Of a stretch of DNA of 64,000 nt, positions 26,122 to 44,100 are shown in pieces; positions within the stretch are counted from its first letter, which is position 1, and every line of letters begins with the position of its first letter. Location of the stretch: assembly GCA_003344405.1 (NCBI GenBank), contig NOWV01000009.1:558001-622000 (forward strand), given 5' to 3'. Source of the DNA: Trichoplax sp. H2. Lineage: Eukaryota; Placozoa; Uniplacotomia; Trichoplacea. The notes beneath the pieces were generated by a model. That model was not told where the DNA came from. It searched no databases and worked only from the letters and a program-made list of their open reading frames with translations. The position numbers were made by a program, and so were the translations under genes.

Positions 26122-28574
26122 CTAATCTGTCTTAACCTTACAACACCTAAAGTACATTAGTTGAACAAAACGTTTAACTATATATATGGTCGTTACTACT
26201 GTTATAATCCATACTAGTAGTACGTCTAACATATAATACTCAATAATTGTTAGATTATAACCCTCCATTCTAAGATGCTTCGCTCCTTTATTTGCAATTA
26301 CATATTCTATCCAATCAACTGCTGTATCCCGTGAAGTTCTTGGTTGACTTCGTAGAGCAATAGAAAGGCGGTTAGCATTTTCTCGGTATCTAAAATCAGC
26401 AACCTAAACTTAATTTTTATCCAGTGATGTAGTAAATATTAGATGAAATACAGTACGTTAAACTGTTTTGTTATAAGTGTCATATCACTCAACAAACTAG
26501 AATTAAACCCAGTAACATCATAAATAGAAATTGGACAACCTCAGGTTAGTTACTGACCTATCCTTTGTAAGTTGCATAATTCCATTAACTATATCATCTG
26601 ATGTTAATCTAAGAAAATCTATCTTGACACCAAACCCAGCCTGCAAAATTTGGTTAGCATTATCGATCTGATCACCATGAATTGGCATCGCAAGGACAGG
26701 TATACCGTGATAAGCAGCTTCGTACATACTGTTATGGCCACAATGAGAATAGAAAACAATGGTATTTTTGTGACCTAAAATATCATTTTGAGGTACCCAA
26801 CCAACAATTTTAACATGTGAGCCAATGTCAGTGATGTTGGTTTTGATTTTCCATAGCACCTTATATGGTAATCGATTTACAGCATCTACTAAGATTCTCA
26901 GTTTTTCTAAGCTAAGTTCTTCAAACGTTGAACCGAATGCAATATAAACTACTTTACTATCACCATTCATAAATGCTTCCAATTCATTAGGCAATGGCAT
27001 TGCTGGCGTAGCAGATAAAGAACCAATAACTTTAACATTAGGTAGAACAGGTCGAGGGTATTCAAGGACAAAATCGCTAGTAATCAACACCATTGATGGA
27101 GAATTCTCAATTTCATATAAGCTCATTGATGGAGCAATGTTGAATTCCTGATTTAACGTCGTAATAGTTGTCCTCGTTAAATAAGAGAAAAATCTATCTC
27201 CCATAAGATAGAAAACTGTATTCAGAAATCTTTGCTTAAATGTCATCTTGGATGAATATCCAGTTAATGCATACGGAATATATGATAACGGAAAAGGATT
27301 ATTAAGTAATAAATGAGGCAAATTAAAGCCACCAGGCGATACAACAACATGAAGCTTTCCAATTGCAGTCGCTATTAAACTACCACAAATAAATCCACGA
27401 TCAGTTACTAGGACGTCAATTGTTTTATAATAAGACATAATAGTTGAATTATTCAGAATAGCTGCACAATATTCCTTTTGCAATCTTAAAAACATTTTTA
27501 AAGTAGTTATGATAGAAAAGCTGTTATTGACTTCCCCAAATTTAAAAGGGTGCTGAACCTCGTAAGAATCAACAGGAAGTTTTATGGTTGGCAACATTTG
27601 TGTTCTTTCAACGGTTATCCGCACCTAAAAGTAAGAAAATATCAACGTACCTCAGAATTACGGAAACACTAGCCACTTAATACAAATGAGATATTTTCAA
27701 TGTTATTACTGTCTCTATATTATCAATGTTAAGCTTAGGTGCAATCCCTTTAATGATTATGATTATTCCGCGTATGTTATCGCAGGAGGTAACTGAACTA
27801 CATATTGCAATATCATGCAGCAAGTTGAATAGTTTCAATGAAGTAGTGTTGATGACTTAGCTTAGCTCTTGTACTTTACTATTAGATGTTTACTATTTTA
27901 ACCTCTAATACATATCCCTTAATTAGAATACACCAAACCACACAAGAAAAGAAATGGCTATACCTTGCAATTCAAAATATCTGATGCTATGTATAAGAAT
28001 TACACACATTACATCACTGGCACATCTCGTCAAACTTTTTGCTTGCGTATTTATAACGATCATATGGCATAAAGGACCATATCATTTTTTGCAGACTGCC
28101 GTTACAGTACTTGAGGATGATGTTTAAGCGTCAAATGGATGTTCAAGTATCATGACACAATAATATTGCTTAATTAACCATTTCACTAATATTATGGTAC
28201 TCAGGTACTGTGCAACGATATTTCAATATCTACAGCTGCACTATTACGATAACAGCATGCAGTATGTATATTCGTATGTATATTAAACTATGATGTTATT
28301 ATTAATAGACTAGATAATAGTGATATTAACCGCAAACAGCTATTGTATGACCTCCTCTACGTACTGTAGATATCTAGCTATTACAAGACAGATTGACAGC
28401 TACTCTTACATCATGGCCGCGCTTATGCAAAGCTTCTCCCATTGCATTGATGACATGTACATGACTTTTTCCAAACATTGGTATTACAGCTATCTTTGCG
28501 CATTGTCCGCGAAGAGGCAAAAGGGTAATTGGCAAAGCGATTAAAGCTATCAAAACCAGTAATCTCAATGCCAT
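26122..28574 (-). CDS. UDP-glycosyltransferase D (GT1 family)
   Basis: Exons 28574-28410, 27624-26558 and 26389-26122 give 499 residues. The signal peptide MALRLLVLIALIALPITLLP leads into IAVIPMFGKSHVHVI; exon 1 ends in RGHD rather than RGHE. Exon 2 (VRITVERTQMLPTIKLPVD) has the Asp in DVLVTDRGFICG and the donor motif WVPQNDILGH, SHCGHNSMYEAAYHGIPVLA. Exon 3 encodes DTAVDWIEYVIANKGAKHL, one transmembrane helix and the tail KVKTD, again of KXKXX type. It is closest to UGT-C in the acceptor half. It is head-to-head with SLC25A46, and the 759 bp between the starts hold GTACAG arrays and a long perfect palindrome. Confidence 0.95.
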
Positions 28575-28806
28575 TGCAAGCTAATTTAGACAAAATACAC
28601 ATATCACTTTATAAACAATGTTAAACCCACTTTTGATTAATTTATTCATTTATTATATATTTTAAAATATATTTCATTAATCGTTAGATGCATATTTAAT
28701 AAATAAATTCCGCCTTGCGCTATGTAATCTAACCTATAATTACAGCGTATAGATCACACTAAAACCTACCTATGTAATGTGAACGAGTCGATTCGATATA
28801 TCGTGG

Positions 28807-28834
28807 ATTACTAAATTACCGGTAATTTAGTAAT
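28807..28834. repeat. 28-bp perfect palindrome
   Basis: Each half-site is 14 bp; the left one reads ATTACTAAATTACC and the right one is its exact complement, with no spacer (centre CCGG at 28819-28822). It lies 233-260 bp upstream of the UGT-D start. It is unrelated in sequence to the GTACAG family and could be a dimeric protein binding site or a cruciform-forming element. Confidence 0.9.
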
Positions 28835-29039
28835 TCGTAGATAAATATTGCAAATCACGACTGATTATAATAATTAATTATACACTAATAACGATATTGG
28901 CACTACTTCTAAATTAAAATTACAGATACTCGTATATCAGTAGATATCTTTACTGGATATCATTAGGTAATGCTGATCACCACTTGTCGCCACATTTGTA
29001 ACCTTAGTTAATGAATTCAGGAGTTATTAAAGTCGGGAT

Positions 29040-29194
29040 GGTACAGTACAGTACACTTAGTACAGTCATTATACTGTACTTACTGTCATGGTACTGTACA
29101 GTTATAATCTTTTCTATCTGTATGTCTGTCTGAAGAGTATTCTGCATCAGTTTTTAAGGTCCTGTAGTGTACAGTACTGTACAGTATAGTACTG
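29040..29194. repeat. GTACAG/CTGTAC arrays upstream of SLC25A46
   Basis: Two blocks, 29040-29102 and 29167-29194, of GTACAGTACAGTAC and TACAGTACTGTACAGTA type. They end 140 bp upstream of the SLC25A46 start codon. Confidence 0.88.
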
Positions 29195-29333
29195 CATATT
29201 CAATTTTATGAATTTTAATCTATGATTAAAACTTAAAAAGGGAAGTACAATTTATAATTTTATTTCCCCCGATCTATTTATTTTACGATTTCATTAATTT
29301 GTATGAAATCTAAGCCCAAGACTACAAACATCT

Positions 29334-31704
29334 ATGGCAGGATCTACTGGCTTAAATTTTAATAATTATGAATCAATCTTGCAGTCGAGAAAGGAAAAGA
29401 ATTCCAACGAAGATGACGAACAACCTGAACTTGACGATATTGAACAAGCCCAAGCTAATATCTTAGAGGACGTTGCACCTAGAAGAAAAGATATCGAATT
29501 CCAAGAAAGTAAATAATAATACAATACAGTATTTTACATACTAGAATAACTATGCATCTCCAGAGTGGCTACCTTGATATTACGTATATTCAGTACTCTG
29601 CATAGCATATAATTTAATCTTCTGCCTTCTTGTTAATTTTATTTATTGTGTATATTGTATAGAGAAAAACCAACTCACTCTAGGAATTGCAGTCAGATTG
29701 ATCAGGTACAGTATTGCTGTATTCTTGATAATATAACTTGAGAACATTGTATGTGTATGACGTTATACGTAAAACTAGACTAAACGATTGAATAAAACTC
29801 CTTTTTTTTGTTGTCATAATTAGTCGTTGCATTGATGAAACCATATCTCACCCCTTGATTGTCTTACGTCGCCAATGTCAAGTAAGTTCAGGATTGCTGA
29901 AACTGAAATACATACTATAAATACTGTACTAAGTGTTCGTATACTGGTTAAATCATCTTATAGTGTGGAAAAATCTCTTTATGAAAGTTGTATACCTACA
30001 TTTAATAAATATATATTAACGCCTAATACTCTTATGATTTAATACGTATATTCTTACTTTGTAGGTCAATCATCGTTCAACTGGTTATTGCTTAACGCCT
30101 TTCTCAGTTCTACCAACTCTGATGGGTATCCAGAGGCACCAGGTGCAGACCTCGTGAACTCCTTTTGGAGTAACTACTATAAATTGTATAGCACATTATG
30201 AGATCTATTCTTAGATTATCCATTGCATACTTATATACTTATAACTACTGAAGTATTTTATTGACTCAATAATGGTAAAAAAATTTATTATAATCCAGTT
30301 ATACTACATTAGAAACTCATTATTCTTTTATTCTATAACTAATAAAGGGGTTTGCAACACTTTGGAAAGGATTTGGAAGTACATTCATAGTACGTGGGTT
30401 AGTTATTTCAACTGAAACTCTAATCACTGAAACTGTACCACTATCGATAAAACCTAATCAAGGACTGATGAAATTTCCAACACATACAATCCTTAAAAGG
30501 TTAGTTACAAATATACGCATAGTGATGTGCGTAATTAATTAATTGTGTTCTTTCACGCAAATCATACATATTCTCATGATACTCGTTAAGGTACTACTCG
30601 AATATAGGTATATGCTCAAAATGCTAGATTAAACTCAATCTACTCTACCTATTTCATTAATTATGGTCCAATTTCTGCAATATTTCAGTCTCAGCTTTAT
30701 GATTGTAACACCATTTTACGCGACAAGTCTACTGGAAACACTAAAAGTACGGCATAGAAATATCTCCTCTTGATTCAAATATTTATTTCTAACAAAGTAA
30801 AATCAAAGCTTAGTCAAATTGATTTTGTCATTTTTTAGTGCAATTTTGGCAATGGAAATTCTAATGTAATGAATTTGAACTGTTTGGTCAGCGGTTTTAA
30901 CCGTATTATCGGTCGTAATTTACCCAGGACAACCCGATTACTACCGTTATGGAAGTTAGCAATACCAACTGTTGGCTATCATATTTTACATTATACATTA
31001 ACATCATTAATTGAATTGATTACTATACGTATCTATCGTGATTCTAAAAAATCTGAATCATTTGAGTCAAGTCAACCTGAAGATGATGAAGATACAGACC
31101 AGCCTCATACGATGACAGAGACTTTTTTCCCAGAGTTAGCAGCTCATTTTTTTGGAAATATGGTATCAGATATAGTACTGTATCCGTTAGAAACGATTAT
31201 GCATAGATTACTCATGCAGGGTACACGAACTATAATAGATAACACTGACGCTGGTGAGAATTGTATATAATAATGCTTATTGGTAACATAATATGTTAAA
31301 ATAACAGTATATTACATGCATCTTATTCTGTAAGCTTCCGCGAATCACTCATGCATCAATCGATATCTGCAACATTTCTCTTACAACATTATTTTAAGTT
31401 TATAATAACTACAATTTTAGTATGCATTCTGCTGATCACAAATGGAAAAACCTTATAATTTTTAATTTTTATTGCTATTTTAGGGGTAGGTGTTGTGCCT
31501 CTGGACACTTCCTATGACGGTGTATTAGATTGTTACACATCAATGATCAATGAGGAAGGCACCTGTAGCCTTTACAAGGGTATTGGTGCAGTTACTGTTC
31601 AATATATTTGCAGCTATGCCATTCTAAGATCTACAAAATATATTTTTCAACGCTTTTCAAATTACTTTGAGTATAGAAGACCACGAAATTTACATTCTTC
31701 CTAA
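29334..31704 (+). CDS. SLC25A46: SLC25A46, outer-membrane mitochondrial carrier homologue
   Basis: SLC25A46 is a degenerate member of the mitochondrial carrier family that sits in the outer membrane and influences mitochondrial fission, cristae and lipid homeostasis. Eight exons: 29334-29508, 29663-29705, 29824-29881, 30065-30142, 30348-30499, 30689-30746, 30839-31253, 31484-31704, giving 399 residues (human 418). Supporting motifs are HPLIVLRRQCQVN, ATLWKGFGSTFIV, TPFYATSLLETL, FFPELAAHFFG, SDIVLYPLETIMHRL, MQGTRTIIDNTD and the C-terminal carrier repeat SLYKGIGAVTVQYI. The first exon encodes an acidic low-complexity N-terminus, as expected for this subfamily. AATAAA at 31765-31770 is a candidate polyadenylation signal. 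Confidence 0.95.
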
Positions 31705-34700
31705 AAAATTTTTGTATTAATATTGGTTTCCTTCGGTCTCTAATAATTTAAAATATACATACTTAATAAAATGATAGTACTAATTCCTGGACCCATAAAA
31801 TTGTGACTGTAGTTAAGATTTTATCCAGACTCCGTATATAAATACGTTAGGGATGGTCATTACCATATATCCACCTAATCTATGCTATGCAGTTCTCTAA
31901 CTTCCAATCTCAAGATATTAACTCGAAAATTAAGATGTTCTTCAATAGATATATTTCGTTACTTGAATCTTTACTAAAGATATGTTTATGCCTCAGACGT
32001 TTGAATTGTAAAACATTTATTTGCTACTATAAGTAGATTTTATAATTTTTCATGTGCAATTGCTTTCTATATGCGCAACTACAAACCTGATGTTGGAGGT
32101 ATCAAAAATGCTATAATGAAATTATACCGGCCATGAATCTTAACATGGTTAGTCTGTCATCTGGTAGTGCATGCCTAGATAGTTCCTAATGTAATGCTAA
32201 AATATTTTTGTTGCTCATTGCATAAAGTAAATTATAAAATGCATCTCGAAGTCGTGAATCGCTCACTATCTGCTATCATTTATGTGGTAATTTACTATGA
32301 TATCATGATAAATAGATCAAGCTAATAACACATCTTCCTTTTACACGTACTACAATATAAATTTATATTTATTTTCTACAATTGAAGATTGAATTTGCAA
32401 TATAAGGTTCGAATTAGGGTTATCCTTAAGTACAATGTGTAAAGTGATTATCAAACAGTATATTACGGTGCTAATATTCTGCTGCAACGGTTACGATCAA
32501 GCATTAATAAATATGATAAAGCCAAACCAATATCCCTCTTTCTATGACCAATAAAGTTAACATTGTTTGTACATCTTCGCAAATATGTAGCTCCTCATCG
32601 GATCTCGCTCGAATTTTCTGACCCAAATCTACTAAGACATAGAGTTTCATGCCGTGATCAATTATATTATGATGTTAAATTCGTACATGCGACTTTTGTA
32701 AACTAATTTGCTTGATTGTGCTAATGAAGGAATCATTTCTTTGAACTAACAAATAGTAACCCTTTTATTTTTACGTATGCATCGCCATCTTTGATTTGTA
32801 GAAATCATCTTAAGGAGTGCTACAGTATAGCCTTCAATATTAAAATTCTCAATGTAGTATAATTGAAAGACGTGCATAATAATTTAAGTTCTAATATCTC
32901 AACAGATAACATGAACAGCTTATTTCTGCAATTCAAAAAGGTTGCAATAGTTATTAGTGCAACTTGTGTAGTCTTACAGTAGGCCATATATCCTTTACTT
33001 GGACATGATAATTAATCTGTTAGTAAAGTAGAGCGAATGAGGGTTATCGAATGAATTAATTTATGATGCATAAATGTATTCTTTCAAACATGGTATCTCC
33101 CTCCTTATTAGTAATAAGGATTACTGGATAATAAAATCCTTGCTTCACAATACGTTGCATTAATATATCAGATACCGCAAATAGCTATAGTACAGTATAG
33201 TAAATACTGTACTGGTCTCGTATATTGTTCATTAACATGGCCAAACAATAAAATTAATCAAGAAAATATGCTAGCTACAATTACAATCACATACGTGTAC
33301 GTACGTGAACTCAGTACTTAGATCTAGACTTAATTTTTCGAATTTCGTAGTAATATAGCTAAATGTATTTTTAATGTCTCTAAATAAAATTAATGATTTT
33401 ATAAATTAATCAAGAGTTCATTCTAGAACTAGCAACCGACCATATGTTGTTTAATAAGTACCAGATGCTAATCACGGTGCACTAACTGTACCTAGCATTT
33501 TAATTAACCTAACTTGTAACATATCAAAAACGACACTCATTGTACGTATATTGCAAAATGTATAACATGAATTGAATTTTATTAGATTCAATAAATTAAC
33601 TACGTACGCCAACATACGTTTGCAAAAATACGTATACCTGTTACTGCGTGCTAGATTAGGATACTAAAGTACATTCTTTCAGGATTACGCACAGCATCAA
33701 ATGGATATTTGAACTATACTCTGCAATTAGTATGCAAAGTAGTTGACTACATAACTCATAAATTTTTTTTAGCATAATTAGTTCAGTAGTAAGATCTTAA
33801 CATAAATACATTATATCGTATTTACATGTTAACACTGTTAAAGCTTTTAAGATTAAAAATTGTCATCAATATAATCAATTCAGATGATACAAAACCCTAC
33901 TCTTCTTTATTATCCAATACGTGTATAGTACTTATACAATATGTATACTCTAACCGGGTAGTAAGTCAACAATATTCTATACAAAATTGTAGAGAAAAAT
34001 TTTGTACGGGTGCTATCCCTGGTACAAATAGCTAACACATAATTTATAATTTTTAACGTACAGCAGAAATAGATGCATAGTTCATCACGGATAAATAGAA
34101 GCATCTGTTTCATGATCCGATAAAACATAATTGATGATAATCACTTTTCTAGAGTTAGTGGATAAGGATTAAAATGTAATTGAGAACAATTTTATAAAAT
34201 ATGAAATAATAATATCAAAACCAGCTACTAATAAATTATACAAATGAAAGCGTACAAGATTAGATCTATATTGCATAGAATTAATGGCACTATATAGTAC
34301 ATATATACGTAGAGGGCACCACTATTAATTAATAAATAGCGGTTTTACGGAAATTTTAAATTTTATTTGAGAATAATACGAGTATATAATTAATTCTACA
34401 TCAATAATATTATAAACTTTTATAGTAAAAGGTATCGTAATTTCGATTCTAACTGTAGATCGGTATTATGATTTACAGTTAATAAATGAGCCGTTTATTT
34501 GATATTTTCTCTTCAACTTCTGCATGTTAACCACATATGATATACTACAAATTTGAATACGAGTTACAGTGCCACTTTGTACGATATACAACTGTTATGC
34601 AGTTTTACAAAATGGTAAACCAATTTACTGTACCGTATACTCGTATGCTGTAATTAATTAATAATGTCAGGGTTATTCTCAGGGTTAATCAGTATTTCAG

Positions 34701-35818
34701 TAAATATCTGCCGTATTTATGACTATAAGCTACCTGCTGTAGTAGATCATGAGATTACACAATTAATCCCTTTAGATAAGTCAAAATATCAATCACGGAA
34801 GAGGATACAACATGCATACGCGTATACGTATGCGTATACTGTATTACTGTTCTGCGCTGTACTGTACAGTATATGAACGTATTTAAAATTATCTTATCAA
34901 TGTTCGGGAAACATTTTAAGCTTTAGATTTGGTATCATGTTGTAGATATGCCGCACGCGCAGACCATCTAGTGTTATCGTTGATCTATTTGCCTAGATTT
35001 CCATTAAGCTTCTTTAAAGTTGATTGATTGTGTTAACATGTCATCACCATAATAATAGTAATTATTAATGATTAGCTATTGTTAATTGGAGTAACTATTG
35101 TATATTAATCAAATAACCGCATTACAACACTAACGTCTATTATAAAGAATACAGCATTGCTGTATACTTTACAGTGTATAGTATGAAATGAGTGTTTGCT
35201 AGCATGCATTTATAACAATTATGAACCACTATAAGAATATCTAATGCTCCATTTTACACGCTCGTAGAACGTCAATGTATCAGTGCTACTTTAGCAGTTA
35301 ACTACCTTAGTATACGAGTACAGTATTAAGGATATGCTCAGCTCAATGCTCGTGCGGTTACAGAGGAGAGCATACTAATTTTGCATACTTAATCTGTAGT
35401 AATAATTTAATTTGATAAATCGCTGCGTTCATAATGAATAATAGTATACTATATACAGGATATAAATAATTAATTAATTAATTAATCGGGGGTACAGATA
35501 GAGATATTCCAGTGGAGAACTAGAATTTGACAGGGCGGACCAAGTGAGTCATCATGTTGAGTCATACATACAGTAGTTGATTCACTTTTAATGTACCAGC
35601 CGAGTTTTCTGCTAAAAAACACTTGATTACACTGGTATTTACAGCATTATTAGTCGATTATGTACAGTTTTGATCTTTGCTCGTTAGCAGTGGCAGAGCT
35701 GTCACTGATTTGCAAATTTGTCTCCATCTTAAGAGAACGCCCATTTTCTTTAAGTACTGTACTGTGTTCCATCTGTCCATGACTGTATTCACCATATTCA
35801 CTGTCAGTGCTGTTACTT
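31705..35818. other. Gene-poor intergenic stretch
   Basis: About 4.1 kb with no exon I can support. It holds the candidate SLC25A46 polyA signal, isolated GTACAG motifs (for example 33189-33212), an alternating GCGTATAC/GTATGCGTA near-palindrome around 34812-34838 and an AATT tract at 35467-35486. Short stop-free frames at 33826-34035 and 34664-34876 lack homology and codon character. Confidence 0.55.
35467..35486. repeat. AATT simple repeat
   Basis: Five tandem TTAA/AATT units; low-complexity tract about 1.4 kb upstream of the REEP gene. Confidence 0.85.
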
Positions 35819-36537
35819 TGTACAGTACTGTACAGTACTGTACTGTGCAGAAAGAATCTCAGGTTGCATGACTTGCATCAGCATGCTTCAAACTGTAGTG
35901 ACCCTAGACTAAGAAAGTCTTTTAATTTAGTGCTGATGGCGATGATACTTCTATCGATACTGAGTAAGGTACAGTACAGTATTGTACTGTACTGTAGGTT
36001 TTTTCTTACCTCTTTGGTACTGTACAGTGTACAGTACTGTATTTACAATGCAATAGTAATCCATGACCAATGATCATCCAGGAGTCCATGACACAGTGTA
36101 CAGTGTACAGTACAGTACTGTACAGTACATCTATGGTTTGACAATACTGTACACAGCGTACAGTACAGTACAATACTACAGTACTGTACAGTACACCACA
36201 GCATGGTAAAATTCTTATTTTACAGTATTTAGCTATTTTTAGAAGAAAGACAAACCTGTACTGTACGGTACAGTACAGTAACAGTAGCGTACCGTAAGCC
36301 TCATGCTGACTCATATAAAACACTATTGATCATCGTGGACCCCTTGTGAACCAGTTGCTGTCCGTGGGTCATTTTTTAGCATTTCGGTACGGTAATGTAC
36401 AGTAGGAGTACTGTACAGTACAGTATACTGCCATTCACATCGTGGGATAGGTGAGGTCTCGTTGTAACTTGCCGACCTTGCACTGTGCTGTCTTTGGATT
36501 GTACGACCTACAGTACTGTATGTGTACTGTACTCTAC
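35819..36537. repeat. Large GTACAG/CTGTAC repeat domain upstream of REEP
   Basis: The densest occurrence in the window. Blocks lie at 35819-35850, 35969-35997, 36017-36041, 36096-36195, 36256-36292, 36386-36431 and 36509-36537, separated by unique sequence. Variants with TACGGTAC and GTGTAC show decay of the core unit. The last block ends about 325 bp before the REEP start codon. Stop-free frames on both strands here (35677-36073, 36006-36646) translate to repeated VLYSTV/QYCTV peptides and are repeat artefacts, not genes. Confidence 0.92.
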
Positions 36538-36862
36538 AAAAGTCTGCAATCATAGAGGTTACAAGGGCAATAAGAACGTGTGGCTCTGGCGCAAGTGAGC
36601 CATTATATAGTGGAAGTATTTTAAAAAGGGCTAGAAAAGTTCCCAAAGGTATGTCGGCCTGATAGGATTGCTTACTGATCGTTCAACCGCCAAGAGAATA
36701 TATTATACAGTATACCCTACACAGTAGTTGTACAGGAAAAGTTGGATAATAATACGTATATTCATTATTTTGCGTATTCCGTTTACTTTATTGGTCTAGC
36801 TAAGAAAATTTTTCCTGTATAATTTTGTTGTAACGATACAGAATTAAAGAATATTGGACATA

Positions 36863-41143
<4,281 letters not shown>

Positions 41144-44100
41144 TTCGTATATGACAATTGTTACCTCTAATGTAATATGCAAGTATAATCAAATTTGATA
41201 CTGACGCTATGGCTTCAAACAACAGTGGCAGAGAAGAGTATTTCATTAGTGGCGCTATTCTACTATAAAGTAGTTAATGACAAACAGTTAACCATAATTA
41301 CGTCTTTCCTTAGCTAGTAAAGGCGCTATCAGTAATCGGAAATCCACATTACAGGTATAATGGATACTGTATTTATTAATTAATTTTAGTCAATCAGTTC
41401 CTTGCTATTTACTTCCGATCACCTCGTACGTTTTAGGTAGATTAAAAAGGATGAGTTTCTAATAGAAAATGAAGTAAACCTATTTTGTACATGATAGCAA
41501 ATTAATTTTAGTGTTTTATAGTAACTTGTCCATTAAATCACAAAAAGTGGCCATTGTTTTAAATATAATAGAAATCAAACTGACATTGACTTGGTTTAAC
41601 CTTATTGTATATTTGACTTAGTCTTGTAAATTGTATGAGTTTGTCAATTAAAAAATTCTATATGTAAAATCAGATTGAGAGAAAAAAATGATGATCAAAT
41701 TCGCTTACAAGTTTATAACTGATATTATTTATATTTAATAGCAACAACTGCGGCCCAACAGCACCTCGTCGACCAAATGCAGCATAGCGTATCGGGTAAT
41801 CAGCAAGAGCCAGAAAACTAAAGGAAGATAAAAGACGAGATAATACCACACATATCAAGTATAATCATCACAAAGTAAAAAATAGATACGACTTAACTAC
41901 TGTGTGATAGCAAAAGGAAGAACATTCATCCTATTTAGTTTTGTTTCTCTCTTGATCGCTATTTGTAATCCGATGGGTGTGTTTTGAAAGAAATTTAAAT
42001 CTCGTAATTCACTACCGTGTTAAAGGAAGCCAGTTTTACTAATTTAATCTTAGCAAATATCCGTCATAGCATCCATTATATTCTAAATTGTAGAAAATGG
42101 GTAGATAGTATTAATTTGGTAGCAGCACGTGTAGAAAATAGCCCTCTATTTTCTATGCTAAGACATGTAACTGCAGTACGGCGCTATGTTTATTAGTCCT
42201 CTATTAATTCAGTGCTAGTCATTGTTATTATTGCTAATGATCGTAAAGTAATAAAAGATAACGCTTTTAATACAAGAGGCCTTAACAATTTCAGATATCC
42301 TGTCTATCAGAGGAATGACGTATGGCGATCGCCACATTACTATATCGTGATATGCAAGAGCAACACAGTACATCTACTACAAACGAAATGTTTAGTCGCC
42401 TATGACGATATCATCTCTATAATACTACAATAACTTATAATATTGTATGCGCTTATGATGGCTTATCTATAAATAACAACATCTATTTTTATCTCATTTT
42501 GTACAAAACGCAGCTGCAGAATTGTGTCGCATAAGTGTAAACCGTAGAATCTGCATTAGATATACGATACGGTCTAATAAAAATATTAGATTGCTTCTCG
42601 TGTAAGATAATACGGTTTAGAAAGGAAATGATTCCTTAAAGTTGAATTTCAGTTCCAAGCATTGACATCCAAACATGTCAACGGTATAATGTTGAAATTA
42701 ATAAGAAATAGATTTTTTGCGTCGTAAAGCATTACTGTACTATTTATGCTCGATCTCCGTTAACGATTGGAGCCATGAGCATCCTACCTTCAAATGCAAG
42801 TACTTGCATTACTATAACGCGGATAATTTGGTCTAAGAAGTCCACAAGACACTTGTATGCTAGCTAACTCACTTTCGAGTTTCGAGCTTTTGTCTACTTG
42901 GATTGAAAGAAACTCTCCTATTAATTATTTCCTATCAATATATGACGTATTTTATCAATTCAAGTAACATCCGCAGGTAATATTGCGCCAATCATGCAGC
43001 TACGTGTACAGTAGATAGATAATTCATCAAATAAATCTTTACCCTTTGAGGTATAGGCAATTCAGGTGATCTCAATAAGCTGACTGTGCCGTTTTTGTAA
43101 TCCATATATTAACATTCTTTCTATCCAATAACATTAAGGTAAGAAGAGAGAATAATAGCAACAAATTTTTTCTCCAAAATGATTATACGCGAAAATAGCT
43201 ATCAACCATTGATAATAAAGATTGAGTACTACATACGGAAATTTCTATTAATTAGAGGTTTACTAAAATGCAAATACCATTTAAATGTTTGTGCTCGTAT
43301 TATTATTAGCGATCAATTAATTATGAAGCCATCGTGAATATTTTTTTAACTTAGCTATTCGTAACGGTAAAATTTATCCTACTATACAGTACTACATAAT
43401 ATACTTTTATGACAACAATTATACATAAATACTTGCGCAAGTTCGTGATATTCGCTTGGTTACTAATAATTAGATTCTATTGATAAAATGTGACAACAGG
43501 TGCAATAAATACGCCTTATTTTACTCACTTACGATGATATTCATACGCGTACAAATACACAGTTACAGTATATCACTAACAACACAACACATGATCTACA
43601 GCTAGAATACGTCACTGTAACTCCTTTCACTTACATATCAAAGGAACACCAGTATAGGCAGTGTAGATTTTCGATCAATAAATCAGTTGTGCCCTGACCA
43701 CTATTTCAATTATATCTCATGCAATAGTACGCGACAAAAGACACATAAAAGGTTGATTCATGAATGTATTATGACAGATGTGAAGATTTAAAATTTGGAT
43801 AGAGATTATTTTAGTTGTCTAGGATTAAATCCGATATTAAAACTGTTTTATTATCATTTCAAGATCAAAAAAATTATGTGCTGCATAGTATTCGTAGTTA
43901 GCTGTTCTCTTCTGCAATCAATACAAATCCAAGTAGCAGAAAAATTAAATTAGCATCGACAGTTACATATAATCGAGTAAACGTACTGTATTATATGAAT
44001 TTATATACAGATATAGTGCTTCAATCCACCCTTTTGATAGGATAAAAACCCAAATCAACATTCTTAATTAAATTAATTCGAAGCATACGTTCTTTAAAAG

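Larger units (their letters stand above)
28575..29333. promoter_or_regulatory. Divergent promoter between UGT-D and SLC25A46
   Basis: 759 bp between opposed start codons. It includes a 28-bp perfect palindrome (28807-28834) nearer UGT-D and GTACAG arrays (29040-29194) nearer SLC25A46. The promoter role is inferred from position only. Confidence 0.55.

Noticed and set aside
35677-36646. Several long open frames on both strands with Tyr-Ser-Thr-Val and Gln-Tyr-Cys repeats
   Set aside because: They are translations of the GTACAG/CTGTAC array, which lacks stop codons in several frames. No ATG context, no homology, and overlapping frames on both strands are equally open.
41670-41858. Minus-strand 62-codon frame opposite the GC-rich island
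   Set aside because: Begins with a non-ATG codon, no homology and no splice partner found.
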